A stretch of DNA of 64,000 nt from NCBI GenBank assembly GCA_963724735.1, contig CAVRVX010000004.1:1-64000 (forward strand). The letters run 5' to 3'. Positions 27,736-36,788 of this stretch are shown one piece after another. Below the pieces are notes generated by a model. That model was not told the origin of the DNA. It worked only from the letters and a program-made list of their open reading frames with translations, and did no database searches. How positions within the stretch are numbered: position 1 is the first letter of the stretch; each line of letters opens with the position of its first letter. Source of the stretch: Rhodoplanes sp963724735. Lineage in GTDB: Bacteria; Pseudomonadota; Alphaproteobacteria; Rhizobiales; Xanthobacteraceae. Position numbers and translations under genes: made by a program.

Positions 27736-27884
27736 GCGGAGCGCGTTTGGGGTTAGCATCCCCGGGGCCTTATCGATCCTGAAGGGAGCTGTCCCTGACC
27801 GAGCCCGTGGGCTCGGACATATGGCGCCCACCTACTTTGGTAGGAAACCCGGGATCGACACCCCGACGGCTCGCGCGGCTCCAC
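27736..27884 (+). ncRNA. ssrS: 6S RNA
   Basis: The position between zapA and the 5-formyltetrahydrofolate cyclo-ligase gene is the conserved place of 6S RNA. The sequence folds as a long rod: GGAGC (27738-27742) with GCTCC (27878-27882), GGGGT (27749-27753) with ACCCC (27860-27864), TCGATCC with GGATCGA further in, and an apical perfect hairpin CCGAGCCC-GT-GGGCTCGG. The unpaired middle would be the bubble that mimics an open promoter and binds sigma70 RNA polymerase. Exact ends are approximate. Confidence 0.85.
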
Positions 27885-27893
27885 TTTCTTCCA

Positions 27894-28490
27894 ATGGCCA
27901 ATTCGTTGCCGATGGCGGCCCCTCTCGAAGACGACAAAGCGACGCTGCGCCGCGCCGCGCTTGCGCGCCGTGACGCGCTGGACGCGACGGACCGCGCCGC
28001 GGCTGCGGCGGCCATCGCCGCGCGGCCGCTTCCGGTCGCGGCGGGGCCCAGCCGGATCGTCTCCGGCTATCTCCCGATCAGGAGCGAGCTCGATCCGCGC
28101 CCGTTGATGTTGCGTTTCGTCGAGGCGGGAGCGCAACTGGCGCTGCCCTGCGTGATGGGGCGCGGCCAGCCGCTCGTGATGCGCGCCTGGCGCTTCGGCG
28201 CGCCGTTGGTTGCGCGCCAATGGGGGCTGCAGGAGCCGCATGCGGACGCGCCCGAAGTGTTTCCCGACATCCTGCTCGTCCCGCTTGCCGCCTTCGACCG
28301 CGCCGGCCATCGCATCGGCTACGGGGCTGGCTATTACGACTTGACCATTGCAGGATTGCGCGCGCGGAAACCGCTCACCGCCATCGGCATCGCCTATGCG
28401 ACGCAGGAAATCCATAAAATCCCCGCCGCTGGGCACGACGCGCGCCTCGATCTCGTGATAACGGAAGGCGAAGTCATCGATTTGAGATGA
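27894..28490 (+). CDS. ygfA: 5-formyltetrahydrofolate cyclo-ligase
   Basis: 198 residues from ATG 27894 (ATG 27912 is an alternative). The enzyme converts 5-formyl-THF to 5,10-methenyl-THF with ATP. The ATP/folate motifs are FPDILLVPLAAFDRAGHRIG followed by YGAGYYDLTIAGLR. The start lies only ~10 bases after the 6S RNA, from which it is probably processed. The following phosphoesterase gene is about 70 bases downstream on the same strand. Confidence 0.93.
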   Translation: MANSLPMAAPLEDDKATLRRAALARRDALDATDRAAAAAAIAARPLPVAAGPSRIVSGYLPIRSELDPRPLMLRFVEAGAQLALPCVMGRGQPLVMRAWRFGAPLVARQWGLQEPHADAPEVFPDILLVPLAAFDRAGHRIGYGAGYYDLTIAGLRARKPLTAIGIAYATQEIHKIPAAGHDARLDLVITEGEVIDLR

Positions 28491-28561
28491 TCGCGGCGAA
28501 AGCGATTGCGAGCACGTGTGGCGCAAGGGCAGCGGCGTCCGTAACGGCGGAACCTGATTGG

Positions 28562-29383
28562 ATGCGCATTCTCTTCATCGGCGACATTGTGGGGCGCAGC
28601 GGCCGGGCGATCGTGCTGGAGCGACTGCCCGCGCTCATCAGGGAGTGGAAACTCGATTTCGTCGCCATCAACGGGGAGAACGCGGCGGGCGGTTTCGGCA
28701 TCACCGAGGCGATCTACAGCGATCTGGTCGCCGTCGGCGGCGACGCCATCACGCTCGGCAATCACGCCTGGGACCAGCGCGAGGCGCTCGTGTTCATCGA
28801 GCGTGCGCCACGGCTGGTGCGTCCGCTCAACTATCCACGCGGCACGCCCGGGCGCGGCGCGGCCCTGCTCGACGCCAGGAACGGCGCGCGTGTTCTCGTC
28901 ATCAATGTCATGGGCCGCATCTTCATGGACCCGCTCGACGATCCGTTCGCGGCGGCGGAGAGCGAGCTCGCCGCCTGCGCGCTCAAGAGCGGCGCGGATG
29001 CGATCATCGTCGACATGCATTGCGAGGCCACCAGCGAGAAGCAGTCGATGGCGCATTTTCTCGACGGCAAAGCGAGCCTCGTGGTCGGCACCCACACCCA
29101 TGTCCCGACCGCGGACCACCAGATCTTGCCGCACGGAACCGCCTATATCAGCGATGTCGGCATGACCGGCGACTACAACTCGGTCATCGGCATGACCAAG
29201 GACGAGCCGCTCAACCGGTTTCTGCGCCGTATCCCGGGAGCCCGGTTGGAGCCAGCGAACGGTCCGGCGACGCTGTGCGGGCTTGCCGTGGAGACAGACG
29301 ATCGCACCGGGCTTGCGACCCGCATCGCCGCGGTGCGTCTCGGCGGGATTCTGGAGGAGGCGCGGCCCACCTTTTGGGCGTAA
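28562..29383 (+). CDS. YmdB-type metallophosphoesterase (TIGR00282 family)
   Basis: 273 residues from ATG 28562. Dinuclear-metal ligands are visible in LFIGDIVGRSGR, INGENAAGGFGI, LGNHAWDQ and VVGTHTHVPTADHQILPHGT. The Bacillus member YmdB is a 2',3'-cyclic-AMP phosphodiesterase affecting biofilm and RNA turnover; enzymatic role in alphaproteobacteria is inferred. It is co-directional with ygfA and yebC. Confidence 0.9.
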   Translation: MRILFIGDIVGRSGRAIVLERLPALIREWKLDFVAINGENAAGGFGITEAIYSDLVAVGGDAITLGNHAWDQREALVFIERAPRLVRPLNYPRGTPGRGAALLDARNGARVLVINVMGRIFMDPLDDPFAAAESELAACALKSGADAIIVDMHCEATSEKQSMAHFLDGKASLVVGTHTHVPTADHQILPHGTAYISDVGMTGDYNSVIGMTKDEPLNRFLRRIPGARLEPANGPATLCGLAVETDDRTGLATRIAAVRLGGILEEARPTFWA

Positions 29384-29507
29384 CCACCATCGCCCGCGCT
29401 GGATTTCGCCGGCGCGCCTTCCTATAAAATACCCATCACGTGATCGCCTTCATTCGCTGCGTCCGCCGACAAGATGATCGGCCGCGGCCGCGCTTCGGGA
29501 CTCCGTC

Positions 29508-30254
29508 ATGGCCGGACATTCGCAATTCAAGAACATCATGCACCGCAAGGGTCGGCAGGACGCGGTGCGCTCCAAGCTGTTCGGCAAGCTCGCGCGCGAA
29601 ATCACCGTCGCGGCGAAGCTCGGCAGCCCCGACGCGAGCATGAATCCGCGGCTGCGCGCGGCGATCATCGCGGCGCGCGCGGAAAACATGCCGAAGGACA
29701 ATATCGAGCGCGCGATCAAGAAGGCGCTGGGCGGCGAGGCGGAGTCCTATGACGAGATCCGCTACGAGGGTTATGGGCCGGGCGGCGTCGCCATCATCGT
29801 CGAGGCGCTGACCGACAATCGCAACCGCACCGCCTCCGACGTGCGTTCCTATTTCGCCAAAAGCGGCGGCAATCTCGCCGAGACCGGCGCGGTGTCGTTC
29901 ATGTTCGACCGCGTCGGCGTCATCGAATACGCCGCCAAGGTCGCCTCCGCCGACGCGATGCTGGACGCCGCGATCGAGGCGGGCGCCGACGACGTCGTCT
30001 CAAGCGAAAGCGGCCACGAAATCTACGCCGCGCAGGATTCGTTCCGCGAGGTGGCGAAAAGCCTCGAACAGAAATTCGGCGAGCCGCGCAAGGCGACGGT
30101 GGTGTGGCGGCCGCAGAACACGGTCGCCGTCGGCGACGAAGAAGGCGAGCGGCTGCTCAAGCTGATCGAGACGCTCAACGACCACGACGACGTGCAGAAC
30201 GTCTACGCCAATTTCGAGGTCTCCGACGCGCTGATGGCGAAGCTCGGAGGGTAA
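29508..30254 (+). CDS. yebC: YebC/PmpR/TACO1-family regulator
   Basis: 248 residues beginning MAGHSQFKNIMHRKGRQDAV, the family hallmark (usually MAGHSKFxNIxHRK). The GYGPGGVAIIVEALTDNRNR block and the GAVSFMFDRVG strand follow. Members act as translation factors relieving ribosome stalling at poly-proline and/or as DNA-binding regulators. Its last 52 bases overlap, in antisense, the 3' end of the epimerase gene. Confidence 0.95.
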   Translation: MAGHSQFKNIMHRKGRQDAVRSKLFGKLAREITVAAKLGSPDASMNPRLRAAIIAARAENMPKDNIERAIKKALGGEAESYDEIRYEGYGPGGVAIIVEALTDNRNRTASDVRSYFAKSGGNLAETGAVSFMFDRVGVIEYAAKVASADAMLDAAIEAGADDVVSSESGHEIYAAQDSFREVAKSLEQKFGEPRKATVVWRPQNTVAVGDEEGERLLKLIETLNDHDDVQNVYANFEVSDALMAKLGG

Positions 30255-31372
30255 CCCGCACGTCCGGCCGTCTGAGCGCTTCCGCTCTCTCCATCCATCA
30301 GGGGGGGCGTGGCTTTCTCCGACGGCGTCGCCGCCACGCCCGCCCGCTTGTATTCCCGGTACCAGGCCACGAAGCGGCGAACGCCCTCTTCGAGTGGGAT
30401 GCGCGGCGCAAAGCCGACCGCCTTCTGCAAATCGGTTATATCCGCACAGGTGGCGACCACGTCGCCCGGCTGCATCGGCAGAAGCTCGCGGATCGCCGTG
30501 CGCCCCAGTTCCTTCTCCAAGAGGCGCACCAGCTCGGTCACCTCCACCGGCCGGTTGTTGCCGATATTGTAGATGCGCCACGGCGCGCGGCTCCTCTCCG
30601 GCGCGGGATCGTCGCCCGACCAGTCGGGATCGCCCGCTGCCGGGCGGTCGATCAGCCGCGCCACCGCCTCGACCGCGTCGTCGATGTAAGTAAAGTCGCG
30701 CCACATCCGTCCGTCGTTGAACAGGCGGATCGGCCGGCCCTCGGCGATCGCTTCGGTGAACAGCCCCATGGCCATGTCAGGCCGTCCCCACGGGCCGTAG
30801 ACGGTGAAGAACCGCAGGCCCGTCGCCGGCAGCGCGAACAGATGCGCATAGGCGTGCGCCATCGCCTCATTGGCTTTCTTGGTCGCGCCATAGAGACTGA
30901 GCGGATGGTCGACATTGTCCGAGGTGCGGAACGGCGCGCGCGTGTTGGCGCCGTAGACCGACGACGACGAGGCGAAGACAAGATGCCGAGACGATGCGTG
31001 CCGGCAGCCCTCCAGCACATTGGCGAAGCCGACGAGATTGGCGTCGACATAGGCATGCGGATCAACGAGCGAGTGGCGCACGCCGGCTTGCGCCGCAAGG
31101 TGCACCACGATCGGGAAGCGATAAGCCGCAAACAAGTCCGCCATGGCGCCGCGGTCGGCGAGGTCGAGCTTTTCGAAGGAAAAGGCCGCATGCGGCTGCA
31201 ATTCGGCGAGCCGCGCCCGCTTCAAGGCGGGATCGTAATAAGCATTGAGATTGTCGAGGCCGACCACGCGCCGGCCATCCTGCAGGAGCCGTCGCGCGAC
31301 ATGGAAGCCGATGAAGCCAGCCGCGCCGGTGACCAGCACCGGATTATCGCGCTGGGAGACGACATCACTCAT
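30203..31372 (-). CDS. UDP-glucuronate 4-epimerase-type NAD-dependent epimerase
   Basis: 389 residues. It belongs to the short-chain epimerases with an NAD-binding GAAGFIGFHVARRLLQDG, the active-site SSSSVYG and YGATKKANE, and RFFTVYGPWGRPDMA, the pattern of UDP-glucuronate 4-epimerases that give UDP-galacturonate for surface polysaccharide. The family normally ends near FVAWYREYKR; here ~40 extra low-complexity residues follow because the frame reads into the antisense of yebC, so the native stop was probably lost. No other polysaccharide genes adjoin it. Confidence 0.88.
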   Translation of the reverse strand: MSDVVSQRDNPVLVTGAAGFIGFHVARRLLQDGRRVVGLDNLNAYYDPALKRARLAELQPHAAFSFEKLDLADRGAMADLFAAYRFPIVVHLAAQAGVRHSLVDPHAYVDANLVGFANVLEGCRHASSRHLVFASSSSVYGANTRAPFRTSDNVDHPLSLYGATKKANEAMAHAYAHLFALPATGLRFFTVYGPWGRPDMAMGLFTEAIAEGRPIRLFNDGRMWRDFTYIDDAVEAVARLIDRPAAGDPDWSGDDPAPERSRAPWRIYNIGNNRPVEVTELVRLLEKELGRTAIRELLPMQPGDVVATCADITDLQKAVGFAPRIPLEEGVRRFVAWYREYKRAGVAATPSEKATPPLMDGESGSAQTAGRAGYPPSFAISASETSKLA

Positions 31373-31471
31373 GCGACCGCAGCCTCAAAATCTGTGACCT
31401 GCGCGGAGAAATCGGCGCGCACGACCCTTCGGGCGATCGTACCACGCGCGCGCCTTCGGCTCGATCAATGC

Positions 31472-32488
31472 TCAATCGCCGCCGCCACGGTCTTCGCCTC
31501 GAACGCCCGCAAACAGCGCGTCGAGACGCGCGGGATCCAACTGGCCAGCAAGCCCCAGGCAGACGATCGCGCTGCGGCCCGACGGTTCGCCATTGCCTTG
31601 CTTGTCATCACCTCGCTCGGCTTCGGATGGCGACGGGTCCAGCGACCAACGGCGGCCGACAAGCTGCAGCACGTGCCGGCGACCGGGAGCCTCGATCAGG
31701 CGCACGATCCCCTTGGCGCGGATGACGGCCGTAGGAAGCGCCGCGATCGCGGCGCGGAGCGCGCAGCCGTCCAACGGCCGATCGGCACAAAAGCTCCAGG
31801 TCGCAAACAGCCGCGCGTGATCCTCGTGCGAATGCTCTGGCGGCGCAGTAGGCCGCGCCGATATCGCTGACCAGACCCGGGCGACCCCGCCGGCAAGCAC
31901 GAGCGCCGTAAATAAATCACGGCCGCTTCTGTCGAGAATGCGCGCCCCCGGCGCTTCGGCGGCGATCCAGTTGCTGACCTGCCGTTGCTCTTCGGCGCCG
32001 ATGAGATCGGTCTTGCTGAGCACGATGATGTCGGCGGACGCAAGCTGTCGCCGCACAAGATCGCCGACATATTTATCCGCGGCGCGGTTGCGGACGGTTT
32101 CGGCGTCGGCGACCACGATCACGCTGTCGAGCACAAGACGCGGGTGGCTCTTGGCAAGGCGCGCCAGCCTGTCGAGTTCGGCTACGCCGCTTGCTTCGAT
32201 AACGACGTGCTCGGGGCCGTCGCTGCGCGCCGCCAAATCGTGCAAGGTCGCGGCCAGACTGTCGCCGATGCTGCAGCAGATGCAGCCATTGGCGAGGCTG
32301 ATGGTTTCGCCGCTGCGGTTCGTGGTCAGCGCGGCGTCGACATTGATGCTGCCGAAATCGTTGACGATGACGGCAAGGCGGACGCCGCGCGCCTCCTTGA
32401 GCAGCGCGTTGAGCAGGGTCGTTTTCCCGGCGCCCAGATAGCCGCCGATGACCGTCACGGGAAGATCGTCAGCCACGGCGGCGGACAA
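31472..32488 (-). CDS. CobW/COG0523-family GTPase, metallochaperone-like
   Basis: 338 residues. The P-loop GGYLGAGKTTLLNALL, the metal-binding CXCC motif in LANGCICCSIGDSL, and SKTDLIG (NKxD-type guanine site) define the COG0523 family of G3E GTPases. Members insert or guard cobalt, zinc or other metals. The gene starts 6 bases after the stop of the amidohydrolase gene, so the two are one operon and the GTPase may supply metal to that enzyme. A cation diffusion facilitator lies just beyond. The target metal is inference. Confidence 0.88.
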   Translation of the reverse strand: MSAAVADDLPVTVIGGYLGAGKTTLLNALLKEARGVRLAVIVNDFGSINVDAALTTNRSGETISLANGCICCSIGDSLAATLHDLAARSDGPEHVVIEASGVAELDRLARLAKSHPRLVLDSVIVVADAETVRNRAADKYVGDLVRRQLASADIIVLSKTDLIGAEEQRQVSNWIAAEAPGARILDRSGRDLFTALVLAGGVARVWSAISARPTAPPEHSHEDHARLFATWSFCADRPLDGCALRAAIAALPTAVIRAKGIVRLIEAPGRRHVLQLVGRRWSLDPSPSEAERGDDKQGNGEPSGRSAIVCLGLAGQLDPARLDALFAGVRGEDRGGGD

Positions 32489-32493
32489 TCGTC

Positions 32494-34146
32494 TCAGCCG
32501 GCGACGGGGAATACGGTCCCGCCCAGCACCGTGGCCTTGACCGGGATGTCCTTGATGGCGATCGGATCGACCGCGAGCGGATCGTCGCCGAGCGCGGTGA
32601 AATCGGCGCGCTTGCCGACGCGGATGCTGCCGATCTCATGGTCGCGATGCAGCAGCCAGGCGGCGTTGACCGTCATCATCTTGAGCGCCTCGTATGGACT
32701 GACGCGCTCGGCGGGACCGAGCGCCTGGCCTGAGCTCGTGATCCTGTTCGCCGCGCACCACATGGTCAGCAGCGGATCGATCGGCGAGACCGGCGTGTCG
32801 CTGTGACCGGCGACGGTCACGCCGAGGCGAAGGGCGGTCGCCGCCGGATTCATGGCGGCGGCCCGGAACGGTCCGACCGTATGGTCGCGGTGGAAGTCGC
32901 CCCAGTAATACATGTGGTTGGAGAAGAGCGTGGCGCCCATTCCGAGCGCCGCCATGCGCCGCAGCAGCGCCTCGTCCAGCATCTGTCCGTGCACCATGAA
33001 GTGCCGGTGATCGAACCGCGGCTTGGCGTCCTGCGCCGCCGCCACCGCGTCGATGAAGACCTCGGCGGCCTGGTCGCCATTGCAATGCGCCACGACCTGG
33101 AGCCCGGCGCGATGCAGGCCGATCACGATGTGCCGAACCTCCTCGGGCGCGCGGTTCCAGATGCCGTTCGCGCCGGTGCGGAAATAGCCGGGCGGACGCA
33201 TCCGCCCGGTAAAGCCTTGGATCGAACCGTCGAGCACGAGCTTGACGCCTTGCATGCCGAGTTTCTCGTTCCCGTGATCCTTGAGCGCGACCGCCTGGCG
33301 AAGCATTTCCTCGACGGACGGCACGGTGATGCCGTTGGTGTGCGCCACGATCCGAGCCGGAAAATCGGGATCGGCGGTGGCGGCGAGCGCAGCGGTCAGG
33401 AACGCCGAATCGATGAAGGAGCTGGTGCCCCCGTCCACGACGGTGGTGGCGCCGCGGGCTTGCGCGACCCGCGCGAAATTGAAGAACTGAGTGGGCGCGG
33501 TGGAGCCGGCAAGCAATTGCCCCCCGACAGCCGCGAGGGCCGCCATCATGGCGGCGACCTCCTGCAATTCGCCCGTCGGCGCGCCGCTCTCGTCGCGGAT
33601 GACGCCCTCGGCCCGCACATGCGCGTAATCGGCAAGCTCGAGGGTCCTCGAATTGACGTAGGCGAGGTGACCGCTGGCGTTCAGCAGAAAGATCGGCCGT
33701 GTCGTCGAAACCTGGTCGAGATCGTGACGCGTGATCGGCGTGCACGGCTGATAGAAAGACGGATCGACGCCCCAGCCGAGCAGCGGCTTGGTTGCATCCG
33801 TGATCGTGAGTTCAACCGCCTTGAGATGCGTCACGATGTCGGCGATGCTGCGCAGGCCGGTGCGCCGTTTGCCGCTCGGATCGCAGCGGTCGACGGCGCC
33901 GACATATTCGGCCTCCGCCCACAGAAATCCCTCCATCAGATGGGCATGGCTTTCGATTAGTCCGGGTATCAACACGCTGTCGGCGAAACGGTCGTCGCTC
34001 TCATGCGCGCCCCAGGCGGCGCAATCGTCACGGCTGCCGACCTCGATGATGAGGCCGTCCCGTACCGCCACGTGGGTGGCTTCCGGAACGGCGGGGTCCA
34101 TTGTGATGATCTTCTTGGCTGCGAATATCGTGATCCGCCCTGGCAT
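32494..34146 (-). CDS. YtcJ-like amidohydrolase
   Basis: 550 residues. The amidohydrolase fold shows in the N-terminal beta-sandwich (AAKKIITMDPAVPEATHVAV), the metal motif LIPGLIESHAHLMEG, QVVAHCNGDQAAEVFIDAVA and GHSDTPVSPIDPLLTMW. YtcJ/COG1574 enzymes hydrolyse amides or N-formyl compounds with a metal; substrates vary. No signal peptide. It is the first gene of a two-gene operon with the COG0523 GTPase. Confidence 0.88.
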   Translation of the reverse strand: MPGRITIFAAKKIITMDPAVPEATHVAVRDGLIIEVGSRDDCAAWGAHESDDRFADSVLIPGLIESHAHLMEGFLWAEAEYVGAVDRCDPSGKRRTGLRSIADIVTHLKAVELTITDATKPLLGWGVDPSFYQPCTPITRHDLDQVSTTRPIFLLNASGHLAYVNSRTLELADYAHVRAEGVIRDESGAPTGELQEVAAMMAALAAVGGQLLAGSTAPTQFFNFARVAQARGATTVVDGGTSSFIDSAFLTAALAATADPDFPARIVAHTNGITVPSVEEMLRQAVALKDHGNEKLGMQGVKLVLDGSIQGFTGRMRPPGYFRTGANGIWNRAPEEVRHIVIGLHRAGLQVVAHCNGDQAAEVFIDAVAAAQDAKPRFDHRHFMVHGQMLDEALLRRMAALGMGATLFSNHMYYWGDFHRDHTVGPFRAAAMNPAATALRLGVTVAGHSDTPVSPIDPLLTMWCAANRITSSGQALGPAERVSPYEALKMMTVNAAWLLHRDHEIGSIRVGKRADFTALGDDPLAVDPIAIKDIPVKATVLGGTVFPVAG

Positions 34147-34367
34147 CGATCCCTCGTCTCCCGACCGAAAGCAGGAGCCCTAGCCCCGATTTGCGTCCGT
34201 AAGATAAATGGCAAGACCGATCCCGTCGACCCGACGACGGCTGGAAGATCTCCGATCGATCGCCTACGAGGACTCTGATTGGAGGGGCGACGTTCGCCGC
34301 ACGACGCGCGATCGGCCCGCCGGTCGTCGTTGTTGGCGCGTCGTTACGCCCCGTCTATATTCGGGCG

Positions 34368-35297
34368 ATGTCCGGCCACGACCATTCATCGCACGGGTCG
34401 CACAAGCACGGGGCGAGCGAACGGCGCGTCGGCTGGGCGGCGCTGCTGACCGGCTCGTTCATGCTCGTCGAGATCGCCGGCGGCGTCATGTCCGGCTCGC
34501 TTGCGCTTCTTGCCGACGCCGGGCACATGGTGACGGACTTCGCAAGTCTCGTGCTCGCCTGGTACGGCTTTCGGCTGGCGCGCCGGCCCGCCGATTGGAA
34601 GCGGACCTATGGCTACGATCGTTTTTCCGTCCTGATCGCCTTCGTCAACGGACTTGTCCTGTTCGTCGTCGCCGCCTGGGTCATCTGGGAGGCCTGGGAG
34701 CGCGTGGACAAGCCGCACGTCGTGCTCGGCGGCGTGATGTTCTGGGTGGCGCTCGCGGGGCTTGCGGTCAATGTCCTTGCCATTTGGGTGCTGCAGGGCG
34801 GCGATCGCAAGAATCTCAACGTCCGGGCCGCCGTTCTTCATGTCGCCGGTGATCTTCTCGGATCCCTGGCCGCGCTAGTGGCCGCCGTGGTCATCATGAC
34901 GACGGGCTGGATGCCGATCGACCCGCTTCTCTCCGTCCTGGTGGCGCTCATCATTCTCAGATCGGCGGGGCGGGTCGTGCAGGAAAGCGGCCATATTCTG
35001 CTCGAGGGCGCGCCGGAGGGCCTCCACTATGAGGATATCGTAAAGGATCTGCGCGCGACCTTTCCCGCCATCGTCGATGTGCATCATGTCCATGCCTGGT
35101 CGATCACACAGGAACGGCCGATGCTGACGCTGCACATGCGCGTTGCCGACAACCAGCCGCTCGATCGTCTCGTTGCCGACGTGAAGCGACGTCTGCAGGA
35201 ACGTTTCAACATCGGCCACGCGACGATCGAGGTCGAGTTCGAGCGCTGCGCGGAGGACTTGGGCGCGCGGCCCGGTCTCGCGACCGCCTCCCGTTGA
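34368..35297 (+). CDS. Cation diffusion facilitator, zinc/cobalt efflux type
   Basis: 309 residues. A His-rich N-terminus (MSGHDHSSHGSHKHG) precedes six membrane segments. Transport-site residues are in LLADAGHMVTDFASL (TM2) and LHVAGDLLGSLAA (TM5), the HxxxD pattern of Zn2+/Co2+ exporters such as ZitB/CzcD. The C-terminal cytoplasmic domain has the expected HVHAWSITQERPMLTLH. It exports divalent metal from the cytoplasm in exchange for protons. It is divergent from the amidohydrolase-COG0523 operon. Confidence 0.92.
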   Translation: MSGHDHSSHGSHKHGASERRVGWAALLTGSFMLVEIAGGVMSGSLALLADAGHMVTDFASLVLAWYGFRLARRPADWKRTYGYDRFSVLIAFVNGLVLFVVAAWVIWEAWERVDKPHVVLGGVMFWVALAGLAVNVLAIWVLQGGDRKNLNVRAAVLHVAGDLLGSLAALVAAVVIMTTGWMPIDPLLSVLVALIILRSAGRVVQESGHILLEGAPEGLHYEDIVKDLRATFPAIVDVHHVHAWSITQERPMLTLHMRVADNQPLDRLVADVKRRLQERFNIGHATIEVEFERCAEDLGARPGLATASR

Positions 35298-35481
35298 ACG
35301 CGCGTCGATCGGGCGCATGGCCCGGTATGCGCTCCCCGATACTTGGTTCGAATGTAAGCCAGCTAACCCGCTATACGCCCAGGCGTTATGGATTTCCGAC
35401 AAGTCACCCTCAGCGACGTCGGACCGGCTTGGAACCAAGCGCGAGATAGCGCGTTAACGAGGTTGGGGCAAAGGGCAAATT

Positions 35482-35940
35482 ATGATGACAAGCATTGCGC
35501 CATCATTAAGGGGCCGCCGCGTGTTCATCGCGGAGGATGAAACGCTGATCGCCTTCGATATCGCGTCTTGTCTCGAATTCGAGGGCTACGAGGTCGTCGG
35601 TCCCTTCGTCGACCTGGCCGAAGCGCTTAGCGCGCTCGACACAAGTTCAATCGACGTCGCCTTGTTGGACGTGAACTTGCGGGGCGCCGCGGTTTGGCCG
35701 GTTGCAGCCCGCCTTCGAGCGCAAGGCGTGCCGTTCGCCTTCCTGACGGGCTATGCGAGCCTGGACGAGTTTCCATCGGCGTTTGCCGACGTGCCGCGCC
35801 TCGACAAGCCATTCGTTCCGGAAAAGCTGTTCGCCGTGCTCGCCGCCCTGGATAATACGGGGCCGGTCGGCCCAGCGGAGGTAAAGCTCTTCGACTCCGA
35901 CCTTCGCGCGGTGCAACCTGTTCTCGCCGGCGCCACCTGA
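35482..35940 (+). CDS. Single-domain response regulator
   Basis: 152 residues: a receiver domain alone. Acidic pocket residues are in VFIAEDETLIAFDI, the phospho-acceptor Asp in VALLDVNLRG, the conserved Thr in FAFLTGYAS and the Lys in PRLDKPFVPEKL. It resembles the stand-alone receivers of HWE-kinase pathways in rhizobia. No kinase is adjacent. The protein has no output domain, so it works by partner binding. Confidence 0.9.
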   Translation: MMTSIAPSLRGRRVFIAEDETLIAFDIASCLEFEGYEVVGPFVDLAEALSALDTSSIDVALLDVNLRGAAVWPVAARLRAQGVPFAFLTGYASLDEFPSAFADVPRLDKPFVPEKLFAVLAALDNTGPVGPAEVKLFDSDLRAVQPVLAGAT

Positions 35941-36108
35941 CAGTCTGCCCACGCAGCCGCTGGCGCGAGACCTGCCTTCATGCATCCCTTCATGCATCGC
36001 GCTATCAGGGAATTATTCTGCATCCCTCCCGCGACCGGTTCTCGCGGCGCGGGCTACTATATGGCTGAGGCGCGACCCTAGGTTCCATCGCATCGTGAGG
36101 GGAAACGC

Positions 36109-36689
36109 ATGCGCACGCGCAGTCTGATCGCCTGGGTGGCCGCCCTCGTGTATTTCTTGCCGGAGTTTTCTGCAAAAGCACAATTTTTCGATCACACGGG
36201 CTGGGGCAGAAGCGGGTATTACCGGCAGACCTATGCTCCCGGCTATTCGTCGATTGCGCGCTCGGCGGTCACCCCCCCAGCGGATACGGCGCCAACACGA
36301 TCCTCATCAGCACGAGCCAGCGCCGTCTGTATTATATCGATGGAAACGGGCAAACGCTCAGCTACGGGATCGGCGTCGGCCGGGCCGGGTTCGCCTGGTC
36401 GGGCGTGACTCGCGTCTCGGCCAAGCGCGAATGGCCGTCCTGGACGCCGCCCGCCCAAATGCGGCGCCGCCAGCCCGGCCTGCCCGGCCACATGGCGGGC
36501 GGCCTCAACAATCCGCTCGGCGCGCGCGCTCTCTATCTCGGCTCCTCGCTCTACCGCATCCACGGCTCGAACGAGCCGCAAACCATCGGCCAGGCGGTGT
36601 CGTCCGGGTGCTTCCGCATGACCAACGAGGACGTGATCGACCTGTACAATCGCGTGCGGGTCGGCACCAAGGTCGTCGTGACGCAGTAA
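36109..36689 (+). pseudogene. L,D-transpeptidase gene with a frameshift in a C-run
   Basis: From ATG 36109 a signal peptide (IAWVAALVYFLPEFSAKAQF) leads a short mature region. At the seven-C run 36272-36278 the frame is lost, while another frame supplies SGYGANTILISTSQRRLYYI, GIGVGRAGFAWSG and the catalytic end RIHGSNEPQTIGQAVSSGCF followed by RMTNEDVIDLYNRV. The His and Cys of the YkuD domain are there. One extra C (eight) would restore a ~193-residue protein. YkuD enzymes cross-link peptidoglycan 3-3 or anchor lipoproteins. A sequencing slip, phase variation or true inactivation are all possible. Confidence 0.75.
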
Positions 36690-36788
36690 GGGCTGGGCCC
36701 CAGCGTTTCGCCGCTCGAACTCGAGCAGAAACGCCAGAGCCGCGGGTTCAACGCAACATTGCGGTTTCGCGGGAACGGCGCATTCCCA

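Noticed and set aside
30104..31870. 588-codon plus-strand ORF opposite the epimerase
   Set aside because: Antisense to yebC end, epimerase and the COG0523 gene; Arg/Ala-rich without motifs.
35976..35999. Short direct repeat of CTTCATGCATC after the response regulator gene
   Set aside because: Two copies of about 11 bases only; too short and isolated to support an element or a CRISPR array.
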